A DNA stretch of 31,782 bases from Planctomycetota bacterium (lineage in GTDB: Bacteria > Planctomycetota > PUPC01 > DSUN01), in the NCBI GenBank assembly GCA_016872875.1, contig VGYW01000038.1, positions 1-31,782 on the forward strand, in the 5' to 3' direction. Shown here piece after piece: positions 1 to 9,600 of this stretch. Under the pieces are notes generated by a model, which saw only the letters and a program-made list of their open reading frames with translations, searched no databases and was not told the DNA's origin. The position numbers were made by a program, and so were the translations under genes. The number at the start of each line of letters is the position of its first letter. Position 1 is the stretch's first letter.

Positions 1-83
1 ATCTCAAGAGGGTAGGTTGGCACTACACGGCCTTTCCAGACACGCCCCTCAACAGTGCCAATCACTTACGACCGGAAAGAACT

Positions 84-1688
84 TCAGAAAGCAGTCAAAA
101 TCGTCCCGACTGCGGAAGCTGGGCTAGCTATGGGTCGCGGCGGGGCGTTGAGGATGTGGGAGGGGATGATGCGGGCGGGGCGGCAGGCGAGCTTGGAGGC
201 GGCGAGGTTGGGCAGCTCGGAGTCGGTGCCAAGGTTGAGCCAGGGGTAGTCGCGGGCCTCGCGGCAGAAGCGCTGGAAGGTCCACGCGGCAAGGCCGGGG
301 TAGCTGAGGTCCGCGACCTCGAGGAAGTCGGCGAAGGTGAGGCCGTCGGCCAGGAGGAAACCGAAGGTGTAGGCGGCAATGGGATTTCGGATTTCGGATT
401 TGGGATATCGGATTTCAGATTCCGAACTCGTCCTCGTCGTCGCCGTCGTCCTCGAATCTCCCTCTTCCTCTCCCCCGATCTCCACAACGAACCCCGACAA
501 TTCGAGCGTCTCCGCCTCGCGGAGGGTGCGGAGGTGGAGGTGTGCGGTGGCTTCGAGCTGGTCGCGGTAGAGGGGGTCGGGGTGTGCGGCGGCTCGCTCG
601 GCCTGCCAGCGGCGGAGGAGGCCCACGCAGGCAGGGAAGTCGGCGGGGGCGTAGGGGCGCCAGACGGCGCCCGGGCAGTGCTTGTCGAATCGGCGGATAT
701 CGTGGCGGCGCCCGTCGAAGTGGCGGCCCTTCAGCTCGATGAGCGAGGCGGTCTCGCAGATGTACTCCTGGGCGCGGTGGCCGACTTGCCAGCCCGCGGC
801 GGCGAAGGCGGGCAGAAGCTCCTCATCTACCTCCTGGGCGCGGGCGCCGCCGCGGGACCCGTTGATGGCGGCCATGATGTCGGCGGCGACGCGGAGGGCC
901 TTCGCCACGTCGCCCTTGCCGAACGGGGGCGCTGTGAGGAAGCTCACGCCGTCGGATTCAGCGAAAATGAGGAGGCAGTCGGCCTCTGCCCGCCAGTGGA
1001 GGTTGAAGAGGTCGGCCCACAGGTAGATTGCGGGGAAGGCATGGGCGGCGAGAGGCGTCGGGCGCGCCGTGAAGAACGGCTCGAACGCCACATGGCTGCT
1101 CGCCACCAGGCGGGCGAGGCCGACATCTGGGCGGCAGATGCGCCGCGTGAGCCCGGGCAGGACACGCAGGGGGCGAACGTGGCCCTGATGGCAGCTCACA
1201 ATGCCGGGCGAGGAGACGATGGCGGCGGCGAGGGGGCCGTCGAGCAGGCTCGCAACTTCTTCCTCCGCACGCCGCCATGCCGGCACGAGCGGATTCTTGA
1301 TTAAGGGGCAGGAAGGGTCGAGGCCAAGCCAGATCTCTCTGCCCTCGGGGTCGAACATGAGGACGAAGGGGTAGAGGCGGCAGTCGAGGGGCCGGCGGCC
1401 GTAGATCGTGCATGCTTGAGATGCGGCCTCGCGGAACGGGCAGCGCCACCACTCGCCATCCGGCTCCACAACCGGCCGCATTCCGGGGTCCGGACTCCCT
1501 ACCTGTGATTCTGCAAATCCGAAGTCCGAAATCCGAAATCCCAGATTGAGGGCCTCCGCCGCGGTGAAGAAGGGGATGAATGAGGCGGTGGGCGACGCGA
1601 AGCGGCAGCAGACGTCGCAGGCCAGGCAGCGCTGGGAGGTCAGGCCAACCGTTCGCCAGGCATCCTCAAGAGGTTCGTGGCTGCCCAT
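84..1688 (-). CDS. YkgJ-type CxxCxxCC domain fused to DUF2156 (LPG synthase C-terminal-like) protein
   Basis: The 534-residue product joins two domains. Residues 21-110 carry the Cys pattern of the YkgJ family of putative Zn/Fe-chelating proteins: CLACDVCC at 21-28 followed by Cys83, Cys93 and Cys103 in CPF...C...DCRLYPF. The C-terminal half resembles the DUF2156/phosphatidylglycerol lysyltransferase C-terminal fold (GNAT-like), with the ending LNLGTDSELPNLAASKLACRP similar to that family's 'D.G...L...K....P' signature. No membrane segments are seen, so it is probably cytosolic. Two dispersed repeats are translated within it: residues 51-58 (FRISDFGF) and about 411-436, the latter splitting two predicted strands of the second domain. 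The ATG at 1688 was chosen because it sits just before the Cys cluster and has AAGG 8 nt upstream. An in-frame GTG at 1727 overlaps the sulfatase stop as GTGA and is an equally possible, coupled start. Substrate and reaction are unknown. Confidence 0.75.
   Translation of the reverse strand: MGSHEPLEDAWRTVGLTSQRCLACDVCCRFASPTASFIPFFTAAEALNLGFRISDFGFAESQVGSPDPGMRPVVEPDGEWWRCPFREAASQACTIYGRRPLDCRLYPFVLMFDPEGREIWLGLDPSCPLIKNPLVPAWRRAEEEVASLLDGPLAAAIVSSPGIVSCHQGHVRPLRVLPGLTRRICRPDVGLARLVASSHVAFEPFFTARPTPLAAHAFPAIYLWADLFNLHWRAEADCLLIFAESDGVSFLTAPPFGKGDVAKALRVAADIMAAINGSRGGARAQEVDEELLPAFAAAGWQVGHRAQEYICETASLIELKGRHFDGRRHDIRRFDKHCPGAVWRPYAPADFPACVGLLRRWQAERAAAHPDPLYRDQLEATAHLHLRTLREAETLELSGFVVEIGGEEEGDSRTTATTRTSSESEIRYPKSEIRNPIAAYTFGFLLADGLTFADFLEVADLSYPGLAAWTFQRFCREARDYPWLNLGTDSELPNLAASKLACRPARIIPSHILNAPPRPIASPASAVGTILTAF
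381..455. repeat. ATTTCGG-type repeat plus (TCG)n microsatellite inside a gene
   Basis: Positions 381-425 are degenerate tandem copies of a 7-9 bp unit (GATTTCGG, GATATCGG, GATTTCAG). They are followed at 427-455 by a TCG/TCC trinucleotide run. Both are open in the minus-strand frame and encode SESEIRYPKSEIRNP preceded by a Thr/Ser-rich stretch in the DUF2156 protein. The same unit recurs at 1514-1546 in opposite orientation and at 12486-12535. Confidence 0.8.
1514..1546. repeat. ATTTCGG-type repeat, second copy in the same gene
   Basis: The plus strand reads tandem (AAATCCGA/AGTCCGA) units, the inverted form of the 381-425 repeat. On the coding strand it adds LGFRISDFGFAES (residues 49-61) between the two halves of the YkgJ Cys cluster, a place where family members carry a variable loop. 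Confidence 0.75.
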
Positions 1689-1723
1689 GTCCTTCGCCTT
1701 GAGCTCACGTCTGAATCGCAGCT

Positions 1724-3211
1724 TCACGAGTGCCGCCCCTGGTCGTAGCGGTTGAGGCGGCGCTTGAGTTCGACCGCCTGGCGGCCACGGCCGGTCTTCT
1801 CGAGGCGCGCGAACATCTGCTCTGGGGTGTAGTATGGGAACACACCTTGAGGAACCATCGCTTCCAGGGGGTCGCAGGGCGATCCCTTCTGAATCTGTTG
1901 CTGGCGCCAGTCGGCGAGCATTGCGCACAACTCGCCGACGATCTCTGGACGCTCGTAGGCGACGTTGATGGCCTGGTGGGGGTCGCTCCGCATGTCGTGG
2001 AGCAGAACCGGCTCGTCGTAGGGGTAGAGGCCGGGGTGGAGCACGCGAATCATCAGCCAGTCGGGCGCGCGGACGGCGCGCGTGAGGGTGTAGATGCCGT
2101 GGTCCCACACCTGATATGGCCAGCCCGCGAAGCTCTCGCCGCGAAGGGCCGGGGCGAACGAGCGGCCGTCCCAGCGGGCCGGTACGGGGAACCCGAGAAG
2201 CTCGCAGAGGGTGGGCGCGAGGTCGAGGTTGTAGACCATCGCCTCGTTGCGGCCGGGCTGGGTTGTGACCTCTGGCCAGCGGACGATCATGGGGATGTTG
2301 TGGACCGCCTCGTTGGCCATGCCGTGGTCCATGTACTGGCCGTGCTCGCCGAAGGAGTCGCCGTGGTCGGCGCTCACCACGATGGCCGTGTGGTCGAGCA
2401 CGCCCGCCTCGTCGAGGGCGCTGAGCACCTCGCCCACATGCCAGTCGGCGTACGCGATTGAGGCGTCGTAGCCGTCCACCAGCAGCTTCAGGTCGTCCAC
2501 GGTGCGGATGGCGTCGGGCATGTGGTCCACGGGGCGGGCGTAGCCGTCGCCCTTGCGCCCCTCGTAGCCGGTGTAGAGGTCCACGGCGCTCCGCGGGCCG
2601 TAGAATGCCTGGTGGCGGTCAATCGTCGCCGCATCAGGCCAGGAGGGGCCGGGGAGGCGGCGGAACTTCTCCACCCACTCGGCGGGCACGCGGTAGTGGC
2701 TGTGAATGTCCCAATAGTGCAGGTGGATGAACCAGTTGTCCTCGCGTGCGTGCTGTCGGAGCCAGGGGAGGAAGGCGGCGTTGACCTCGTCGGCGCGCTC
2801 CTGCCCCCGCTTGCGGGTGAAGGCGTGCACCTCCTCCCAGCCGGCGTTGAACCACCAGGCGTTGTGGCGGTCGGCGAAGCAACTGAACGTCACGGTCTTC
2901 ATCCCCTGCTGCCACAGGTGCATGGCGAGCATGGGGCGGGAGTTGTCGCGCCAATGGCAGTTGTAGAGGTCGTGGTAGCGGAAGCTCTCGCCCGTGCCGT
3001 GGTGGGTCACGACGCCGTTGTTGAAGCCGAAGCGCCCGCTGAACAGCGCCGCCCGCGAGGGCAGGCAGGGCGAGTTCGCGCAGTAGCAGTGCGTGAACGT
3101 CACCCCCTCGGCGGCGATGCCGTCGAGATTCGGGCTGGTCGGCCTCCCATATCCGTTGCAGCCCAGGTGATCGGCACGGCAGCAATCGAGGTCAATGTAG
3201 AGCACTCTCAT
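1724..3211 (-). CDS. Sulfatase (alkaline phosphatase superfamily, Cys-type)
   Basis: A 495-residue arylsulfatase-type enzyme that would hydrolyse sulfate esters, probably on glycans. The N-terminus IDLDCCRADHLG supplies metal-binding Asp residues. The formylglycine site is SPCLPSR, with Cys49 in C-x-P-S-R followed by AALFSGR. VVSADHGDSFGEHG is the second metal-binding motif. Length is normal for the family. No signal peptide is visible, which is unusual for an enzyme expected to meet its polymer substrate outside the cytoplasm. The ATG at 3211 was chosen over a TTG at 3226 because AGGAG lies 7 nt upstream and the beta strand starts immediately (MRVLYIDLD). The stop overlaps a GTG of the downstream gene (GTGA), suggesting coupling. 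No formylglycine-generating enzyme is seen in the window. Confidence 0.93.
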   Translation of the reverse strand: MRVLYIDLDCCRADHLGCNGYGRPTSPNLDGIAAEGVTFTHCYCANSPCLPSRAALFSGRFGFNNGVVTHHGTGESFRYHDLYNCHWRDNSRPMLAMHLWQQGMKTVTFSCFADRHNAWWFNAGWEEVHAFTRKRGQERADEVNAAFLPWLRQHAREDNWFIHLHYWDIHSHYRVPAEWVEKFRRLPGPSWPDAATIDRHQAFYGPRSAVDLYTGYEGRKGDGYARPVDHMPDAIRTVDDLKLLVDGYDASIAYADWHVGEVLSALDEAGVLDHTAIVVSADHGDSFGEHGQYMDHGMANEAVHNIPMIVRWPEVTTQPGRNEAMVYNLDLAPTLCELLGFPVPARWDGRSFAPALRGESFAGWPYQVWDHGIYTLTRAVRAPDWLMIRVLHPGLYPYDEPVLLHDMRSDPHQAINVAYERPEIVGELCAMLADWRQQQIQKGSPCDPLEAMVPQGVFPYYTPEQMFARLEKTGRGRQAVELKRRLNRYDQGRHS

Positions 3212-3226
3212 TCCTGGACTCCTCAA

Positions 3227-3249
3227 TCGTCCTCGTCGTCGTCGTCGAG
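3227..3249. repeat. (TCG)n microsatellite upstream of sulfatase
   Basis: A short TCG/TCC trinucleotide run in the 108-bp gap between the helicase-HNH gene and the sulfatase start. The same type occurs at 427-455 and 17141-17171. Confidence 0.7.
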
Positions 3250-3319
3250 CACTCCCTCGCTTGCCCTCCGGCCAGGGATGGGGGCCCGCTCGATGTAGAC
3301 GCCTGATCGCATCGCATTG

Positions 3320-6300
3320 TCACGACGGCTGAGCCTTGATTGCTTCTTCGGCGCGCGCCTGCAATTGCGCGGCCATCCAGTCGGCGAACGCCTTGTCCTC
3401 AATGCCGCAGAGCATTTGCCGAACAGGGAGGACGAAGCCTGCCTCCTTGGCTTCCTTGGGCTTCAATGCATCTTCCCAGTTCACGATGATCTCCCACGTG
3501 ACGCGCCGGTGGAACTCGCCCGCAGTCTTCTTGCGATACACATCGCCGGAAGTGAACGCCTTGCGTCTGCCAACGCGGGCCATCGCCAACACGCCCACTC
3601 CATTCGCATAGGCGAACACGCGGTCGCCCATTCGGAGTCCGTTGAGAAGCTGCTCGCAGTTCTCATAGGCGCAAAGGGCAATCACCGACTGATCGAGCAC
3701 CCTCTCGATAGCTCCTTCCCTTTCTGTCTGGTCCGTGTTCAAGAACCAATCCCTGACTTGCGAGTCGTCTCGCCCTCCTGGCAGTTCCCCAGGCTGCGCC
3801 GTCTCAACCCCGCCTTCTCTTGAGCAGGTGAGCACAGAGGTGCCGGGAGCCCAGACAGAGATTGATTCCGGCCCTCGGAAGCCGGCTCTCTCCCTCGCTG
3901 CCCCTATGCGGCCCAGCAGGCCGGCTAGGTGTGACTCGAGCCAATCCGGGGGATTGCCCGTGTTCAACTCGATGCCCCAGTTGTAGAAGCTCGATCCTCG
4001 CTTCCCGATCCTCACAAGGCTCACCGCGCCGCACCGATAGAAGAAGTTCACTGCCCTTTGCAGGAACATCCTCCATTGCTCCGCGTCACCTGCCTCGCTC
4101 TCGCGCGGCAGCTCCATCCCTGGGAAGGTGGCTGGGGGGCCAGAGAGGTCCGTTTGTGGGTCTCGGAACAGCATCGTCTCTGTGCCCTTCTCCCTGTTGC
4201 AGATGCGGCACAGAGTCTGGAGGTTATCGAGGATGTTCGTTCCGCCGAAGTAGGTGGATTTCGCATGGTCAACTTCAAGACTCCCTCGCGGGCCATTTCC
4301 GCAGCACACGCAGCGATACCCATCCCGCCTCTTGACTTGCTCCTTCACCTCTTGCGGCGGTTCTACAATGGGGGGCGTCTCTCCTCTGGGTGGCGCCGGG
4401 AGCGGCGGTCGCTCCTTGCCGTGCCGCAGGATGATTCTCACGCATGCATCAAACTGCGCCTTGAAGAGGTCGTAGGTGTAGTAGATCGTGCTCCAGTAGC
4501 GATCGGGCCTGTTGTACTCCAGCGAGAGGGCTTGATCCTCTTGCAGCCTGTCCCATCTCTCGTCGATCGATTGCTGAGCCAACCGGTCCATGTCATGTCT
4601 ATCGCGCTCAGCGAACTCAAAGAAGGCGGGAGCGACCCTGTTTTGTGCGATATGACGAGCGATGCTGAAGAGATCTTGCTTGAGGTCGCTGCCGAAGTGC
4701 TCCTGTGCATTCGGGAAGAAAAGGTCCTGCCACTCTGCGATCTTCCCGGAAAGATCATCGAAGTGGACCTCCTCAGCCTCGAAGTCCAGGGGCGGCTGGG
4801 CCGCCAGCGCGTCAATATACCGCTTGAAGCTCTCTTGCTCGCGCTCGAAGACCAGGATCAACTGACGGACAGTTTCATCGTCATCGCTGCCAGGGTCGCG
4901 CGCCACATACTGGACCCGGTACCATCCAATCGGCAGCAGGGAAATGTACTTCACCGGGACGTCCACCGCGGAATCCATCTGACGGGCGAGCTGTCGCACC
5001 AGTTCGATGGAAATAAGATGGAGGGGCGGCCGCTTGCCATACACGCCATCCGGCGGCGGAGGGGGGCCGATTGGCAGTTGCCCGAACTCGGCCCAGTTGA
5101 TGAGTTGCCGCCAATCGTCCACGAACGACACGATGTAGGCTTCGGGTTTGCCCCCAAACTTCGGCCCTCGGAGCGCCCTTCCCACCATCTGGGTGACAAG
5201 GATCTGGCTCGTGGTGCCACGGGTGAGGAAGACCGTCTGCACGTCGGGCACGTCCGTTCCCTCGGTGAGCATCCGCACGTTGATCACGACGTCGAGGTTG
5301 CCGGCCCGGAAGTCACTGAGCACTTTGGCGTTCTCGTCCCTTGAGCGCGCATTCCTGGCTTCAGGACTTCCCAAGTCGGCGTCAACGTGCGAATAAATCG
5401 TTCCCGTGCGGACTCCTCTGGTTGAGAGGAACTGGCTGATCTGCTCGCACTGGGGCCAGCGATCGGCGAAGATGATGGTCTTCCCGTACTTCTGCCTGTT
5501 CTGCACGTAGGTGCTCGCGATGACCAGGTTCCGTCCTCTGCTCTCAGCCAATTGCGTGATGATGTCTTCCGGGAGGTCCCTGTGGGTCCCCACCCACAAC
5601 TGGTATTGCCGTTCGTCGAACTTGGGGGTGAAGTTCGTCCGCGGCTCCTCGGCTATGGGTCTTGCGAGGATGCCTTGAGCGATCAGGACTTCAGGAGTCA
5701 CCTCATGGATGATCCCCTGCGGGAAGATCCTCGGTAGCCAGCCGCGCTTCGCTTCGTCGGTGTATGTTGGGGTCGCCGTAAGTCCCAACAGGTACATCCC
5801 GGCAAGACGCTCACGCAAGGCGAACATGAGCTTCCTGTAGCTCGGTGCAGGCGCGTGGTGGGCCTCGTCGAAGACAACGAAGAGGCGTCCGCCGCAGGCG
5901 GCCAGGAAGCTCTCCAGAGCCGGGTGTTTGGCATCGTGAGCGCGGCACATGGTCTGGAGCGTCGCTATGACCACATGGTCAGTGGGCTTGATGGAGTGAA
6001 CTGGGAAGTGGCCGGGTGTGCCAGACACGACACGAACCGCAAGAGACGCGGCCGGCTCGGCGATCAGCCCAACCCCATCCCCAAAGCAGCGGAAACCCTG
6101 CTCAAGGAGATGATGGGCGTGGGCCAGCCAGAGGACCTTGTATCCGTCCGAGATGGCCCCCCGGCAGAGGAAACGGACGGCTGTGAAGGTCTTCCCCGCG
6201 CCGGTCGGGAGGACCAGAATCCCGCCGGCCTGGGGAAAGGGCTTCGTTGCGTACCAACGGTCGAGCTTGGCAAGCGCCTCATGCTGATGTGCCGCGGGCT

Positions 6301-6379
6301 CCTTCGGGCATGGCTGCTTGCGAGCCTCGGCGAGATCGAACTCGCTGAAGAACCCCTGAGGGGTTTCCTGCTCTGGCAT
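3320..6379 (-). CDS. SF2 DEAD/DEAH helicase-HNH endonuclease fusion, putative restriction/defence protein
   Basis: A 1019-residue multidomain protein. Residues 30-460 form an SF2 helicase: Walker A LPTGAGKT (58-64), DEAH (170-173), TATPTYTD (motif III-like) and QMVGRALRG (motif VI). Residues 683-732 form an HNH nuclease: CVCC at 690-693, the catalytic-type VDH at 703-705, and a second CxxC in LCRICNREKG, with the family's NILDNLQTLC spacing. Residues about 909-985 (GDRVFAYANGVGVLAMARVG...) look like an EVE/PUA-type pocket, a fold that reads modified bases; this last call is tentative. Helicase plus HNH in one chain resembles single-protein restriction factors, so a defence role is inferred. 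The ATG at 6379 was preferred to 6385 because AGGAGG then lies 7 nt upstream. By eye the codon use is less GC-rich than its neighbours, hinting at transfer. Confidence 0.85.
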   Translation of the reverse strand: MPEQETPQGFFSEFDLAEARKQPCPKEPAAHQHEALAKLDRWYATKPFPQAGGILVLPTGAGKTFTAVRFLCRGAISDGYKVLWLAHAHHLLEQGFRCFGDGVGLIAEPAASLAVRVVSGTPGHFPVHSIKPTDHVVIATLQTMCRAHDAKHPALESFLAACGGRLFVVFDEAHHAPAPSYRKLMFALRERLAGMYLLGLTATPTYTDEAKRGWLPRIFPQGIIHEVTPEVLIAQGILARPIAEEPRTNFTPKFDERQYQLWVGTHRDLPEDIITQLAESRGRNLVIASTYVQNRQKYGKTIIFADRWPQCEQISQFLSTRGVRTGTIYSHVDADLGSPEARNARSRDENAKVLSDFRAGNLDVVINVRMLTEGTDVPDVQTVFLTRGTTSQILVTQMVGRALRGPKFGGKPEAYIVSFVDDWRQLINWAEFGQLPIGPPPPPDGVYGKRPPLHLISIELVRQLARQMDSAVDVPVKYISLLPIGWYRVQYVARDPGSDDDETVRQLILVFEREQESFKRYIDALAAQPPLDFEAEEVHFDDLSGKIAEWQDLFFPNAQEHFGSDLKQDLFSIARHIAQNRVAPAFFEFAERDRHDMDRLAQQSIDERWDRLQEDQALSLEYNRPDRYWSTIYYTYDLFKAQFDACVRIILRHGKERPPLPAPPRGETPPIVEPPQEVKEQVKRRDGYRCVCCGNGPRGSLEVDHAKSTYFGGTNILDNLQTLCRICNREKGTETMLFRDPQTDLSGPPATFPGMELPRESEAGDAEQWRMFLQRAVNFFYRCGAVSLVRIGKRGSSFYNWGIELNTGNPPDWLESHLAGLLGRIGAARERAGFRGPESISVWAPGTSVLTCSREGGVETAQPGELPGGRDDSQVRDWFLNTDQTEREGAIERVLDQSVIALCAYENCEQLLNGLRMGDRVFAYANGVGVLAMARVGRRKAFTSGDVYRKKTAGEFHRRVTWEIIVNWEDALKPKEAKEAGFVLPVRQMLCGIEDKAFADWMAAQLQARAEEAIKAQPS

Positions 6380-6431
6380 TCTCATTCCTCCTCACTACTG
6401 GGTACGGATCAGGACACGTTGAGCGCTGCGG

Positions 6432-6671
6432 TCATGCGTCCTCATCGAAGATTCCCGCCCCCCGGTCCGAACTGGTGCGGGAGGAGTAGATGTCCTCGAT
6501 GATTTCCTCGGCAGTTCGGTCGTCCTCCCAGCCTCCGCATTTCTCAAGGAACGCCTTGGTGCGGTCCTCGGGCGAGGCTTCATCCCAGCCCTGCTCCAGA
6601 GCTGTCCTCAGTTCCGCGAGTTCGGCCTCAATCTCCTGAAGCCGTTTGATCAGTTGCTCTCGCGTGATCAT
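6432..6671 (-). CDS. Small VapB-like antitoxin, orphan
   Basis: 79 residues: a charged N-terminal helix with coiled-coil character (REQLIKRLQEIEAELAELR), then FLEKCGGWEDDRTAEEIIEDIYSSR. The ending 'F...GGWEDDR..EEII..IY.SR' is familiar from chromosomal VapB-like antitoxins that pair with PIN-domain toxins, where this tail wraps the toxin. GAGGAG lies about 8 nt upstream of the ATG. No PIN gene follows; the next gene, 52 bp downstream, is the helicase-HNH protein. It may be an orphan antitoxin, a regulator of that gene, or the remnant of a replaced toxin-antitoxin pair. The assignment rests on recalled motif similarity only. Confidence 0.6.
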   Translation of the reverse strand: MITREQLIKRLQEIEAELAELRTALEQGWDEASPEDRTKAFLEKCGGWEDDRTAEEIIEDIYSSRTSSDRGAGIFDEDA

Positions 6672-6695
6672 GTGAGGACTCCTCTGGAATCCGGT

Positions 6696-9600
6696 TCATC
6701 GCGTCGCTTCATCTGGCCACGCCTGCCAGTTGCGCCAGATGGGCGGCGGGTCGAGGGCGCGGATCTCGAAGGTGTGGTCGCCGGGGAGAATGGGCACGAT
6801 GAGGGTGTCGCCGGAGGTGCCGGGGGCAAACGTCTGGCCATCAATGACGAGCATGGGCAGGCGGTCGAGGCCCGCGGGGCGGGTGAGGTAGAGGAAGCGG
6901 CCGAGGCCGCCCGTCCTGCCCGTGATGCGGTCGGGGCCGAACGTGACTTCGTAGGGGCCATCGCAGCCCCATGCCTTCAGCTTGTCGCTGCCGCCGTTCA
7001 CGACCTTTTGCTCACGGTCGAAGGGTGGGTGCACCTTTATCACGGTCGGCTTCGCCAGGTCGGCTACGGAGAAGACGTGGTGCGCGGGGACCGGGCTGCG
7101 AAGGGTCGTGCCCTTGAACGACACGCTGCCCGGGCCTTCGGCGATGATGAGGTGAACCTCGTTCGGGTAGATGCGGACCGCGCCCGCGATGCCCTCGAAG
7201 GCAGCATCGCCCTCCTTGAACGTGAGCGGCTTCGACGAAGCGAAGATGTAGTCGGTACCCTCGCTCGTGGCGATGCGGGCGACGCCATCGGCGAGGGCCT
7301 CGCACTTGGGCGGAGCCTCGTCGGGCGCCTGGGGATAGAGCACGACCGCGATGTCCTTGCCCGCTTCGACCGGACCGAAAGCGGTGACGGAGATGGTCTC
7401 CTCGACCTGGATGCTGGTCTCGCTGCCCTTGAGGACGGGGGAGCCGGCCTTCTGCCAGCAGAGGGCGGGGCGGTTGTAGATCGGGCCGGCTTGAGCGACA
7501 TCGCGAGTCTCAGCAGAGACGCTCGCCGGCTGGAGGACGCGGGCATGGAGCTTGGGGCCGAAGGGGCTGGTGTAGTCGAGGCCGCTTTCGCCGGCCTTCA
7601 CGAGTTCCTTCTTGCCGGGCGTGCGGAGATACCACCATTTTGGCTGAAGGGCTCTCGCGTCGCCTTCGAGCGGCGCGAAGCTGTCGCGGAGGACGAAGTA
7701 GTTGGGGCCTTTGGCAGTCTTGCCTTTGAGGAAGAGCACCTGGCGGGTCCAGCGCTGGGGGCCGTAGTCGCCCTCGCCGCGGAGGTAGTCCACGGACGGG
7801 GTGAAGCTGTGGGCGTGGAGCTGCGAGATGGGGCCGCCGCCGGGCCAGCCGCCGTCGTTGGTGCGGGCGCCGAAGCGGACGCGGTTGTGCCAGCCGAACT
7901 CCTTGAAGAGCTTGCAGAAGGGGCGGTTGTCGTGGATGGCATAGCCGTGGAGGCTGAGGGTGGAGAGGGGGGCGCCCTTGGCGTGGAGGATGAAGTCGCC
8001 CTGGTTCGCGTCGCAGTGGCTCGTCAGGTAACCCTGGCGGAGCGCGAAGAAGGTCTCGTTCGGGTCGCCCGCGTGGGCGCGAAGCACTGCGCCGAAGCCA
8101 GGGAGCCAGGTGCTCGCCAGCTCCTTCGGCACGTAGCCTGCGGGCAGTTGGGAGAGAAGATCGGCGTTGGCGATGACGCGCTCGGCGAAGCCGGCGTCGT
8201 GGTGCTGCTCCATCGGGCGGCCCGTCTGGTCCCAGGCCCAGGCGAGGGCCTTGGCGAGGTCGGGGTCGAGGGTGCGCATCAGGCCGGCCGCGACGAGCCA
8301 GTGGGTACACAGGTCAATCCCCTCGTGCCCCCAGTTGGGCAGGGAGCGGACGCCGAAGCGGGGGTCCTTCGGGGCGAGGAGTTGGAGCGTGAAGCGTGCG
8401 GGCATGGCGGCGAGGCGGGCGGTGGAGTCGTCGAGCCGGCCCGTGCGGCCGAGGACGGTTGCCGCCTGCATCACGTGCGGGGCGCTCGCGCCGAAGTAGG
8501 TGAGCAGCTCGCTCCAGGCGCCCGTGGGGCCGGTGTTCATCGCCAGCTTGTAGCGGAGGTATCTCGCCGCCACGTCGAGCCATTCCTTCGCCCGCGGATG
8601 GTCGGGGATGAGAGCGGCGGCGAAGGCGAGGCCCATGAAGCGGTTGATCGGCATGTTCGGGTTGCCCAGGTGAATCATCGAGCCGCGGGGATTGAAGTCG
8701 GGCTCGGAGAGGAGGCTGCACACGGCGGCGAGGTGGGCGCGAAGTGTTTTCCGCTGCTCGTCGGTGAGCTTGGGACTGGAGAGCAGCTCATCCATTCGTC
8801 CCGCCCAGCCGGCCATCTGGGTCTGGCGGTAACTAGAGACCCAGGTGGTGTCGCGCGCGTCGCCGCCGCGGGCAAGGCCGGCGAGGGTCTGGCCGAGGGG
8901 GTTCGACCACTCGTTGGGGGCCATGAAGCTCCGCAGCAACTCCCCGAAGCGCTTCTCGTCGTGATTGAAGTAAAGGAACTTGCCGAGGACGTCGCCGCCG
9001 GGCGTCGCGGCGAGGTTGGGCTTGAGCCGCTCGACATCTTCCTTGCTGAAAACCAAGCGGGGATATGTCACCTTCGGGTCGGCCGGCCAATCGAGCACCC
9101 AGTCCTTGTAGTTATCGAGGTTCACGTAGCCTTCCTCGGCGCGGAAGGGGTGAAGGGTTTCGTGGAATTGGAGCGGCCCGGCCACGAGCGCCCACTGGCG
9201 GCGGACGAAGCTGAGCGGCAGCGCGGGGTCGTACTCGCCCGTGTGAAGGAGCGTGTTCGGGTGCGGCTCGGCCACCAGCGGCCAGCGAAGCTCGACGCCA
9301 CCCCCCTTGCGCGTGTAGAGCGACGACGACTGGAACTGCTGGTGCGCGCTCCGCCACGTGCCCGCGTGGAGGGGCACGACCCCGAGGAAGTCGGTCCCGT
9401 CGCGGCCCGGCTTCGCCGCCCTGAGCGCTAGCAGGCCGAAGTAGTGGGCCGCGGGATGCCAGGGATACCAAACGGCCACGTCGAAGACCTTGTCGAGGTC
9501 CTTGTCAAATGTGAGCTTCCGGCTGCCAAAGGCGCTCGATGCGTAGGGCTTCGTCTCGAAGCCGGCCTCGGCGAGCTGCGCGTCGAATGCCTCGTCGTGC

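Noticed and set aside
17..61. 8-bp inverted repeat TTGGCACT/AGTGCCAA with a 29-nt loop
   Set aside because: Too short and too widely spaced to be meaningful by itself. It lies after the first gene's end and has no T-run.
55..249. Plus-strand 64-codon ORF
   Set aside because: GTG start without a ribosome-binding site. After about 20 codons it becomes the antisense of the DUF2156 gene end, and its composition fits a shadow frame.
6654..9431. A 925-codon plus-strand open frame opposite the heparinase-like gene
   Set aside because: The translation is Gly/Ala/Glu/Val-rich with no domain or motif. It is the mirror of a high-GC gene whose minus-strand product has a clear signal peptide and lyase-like motifs.
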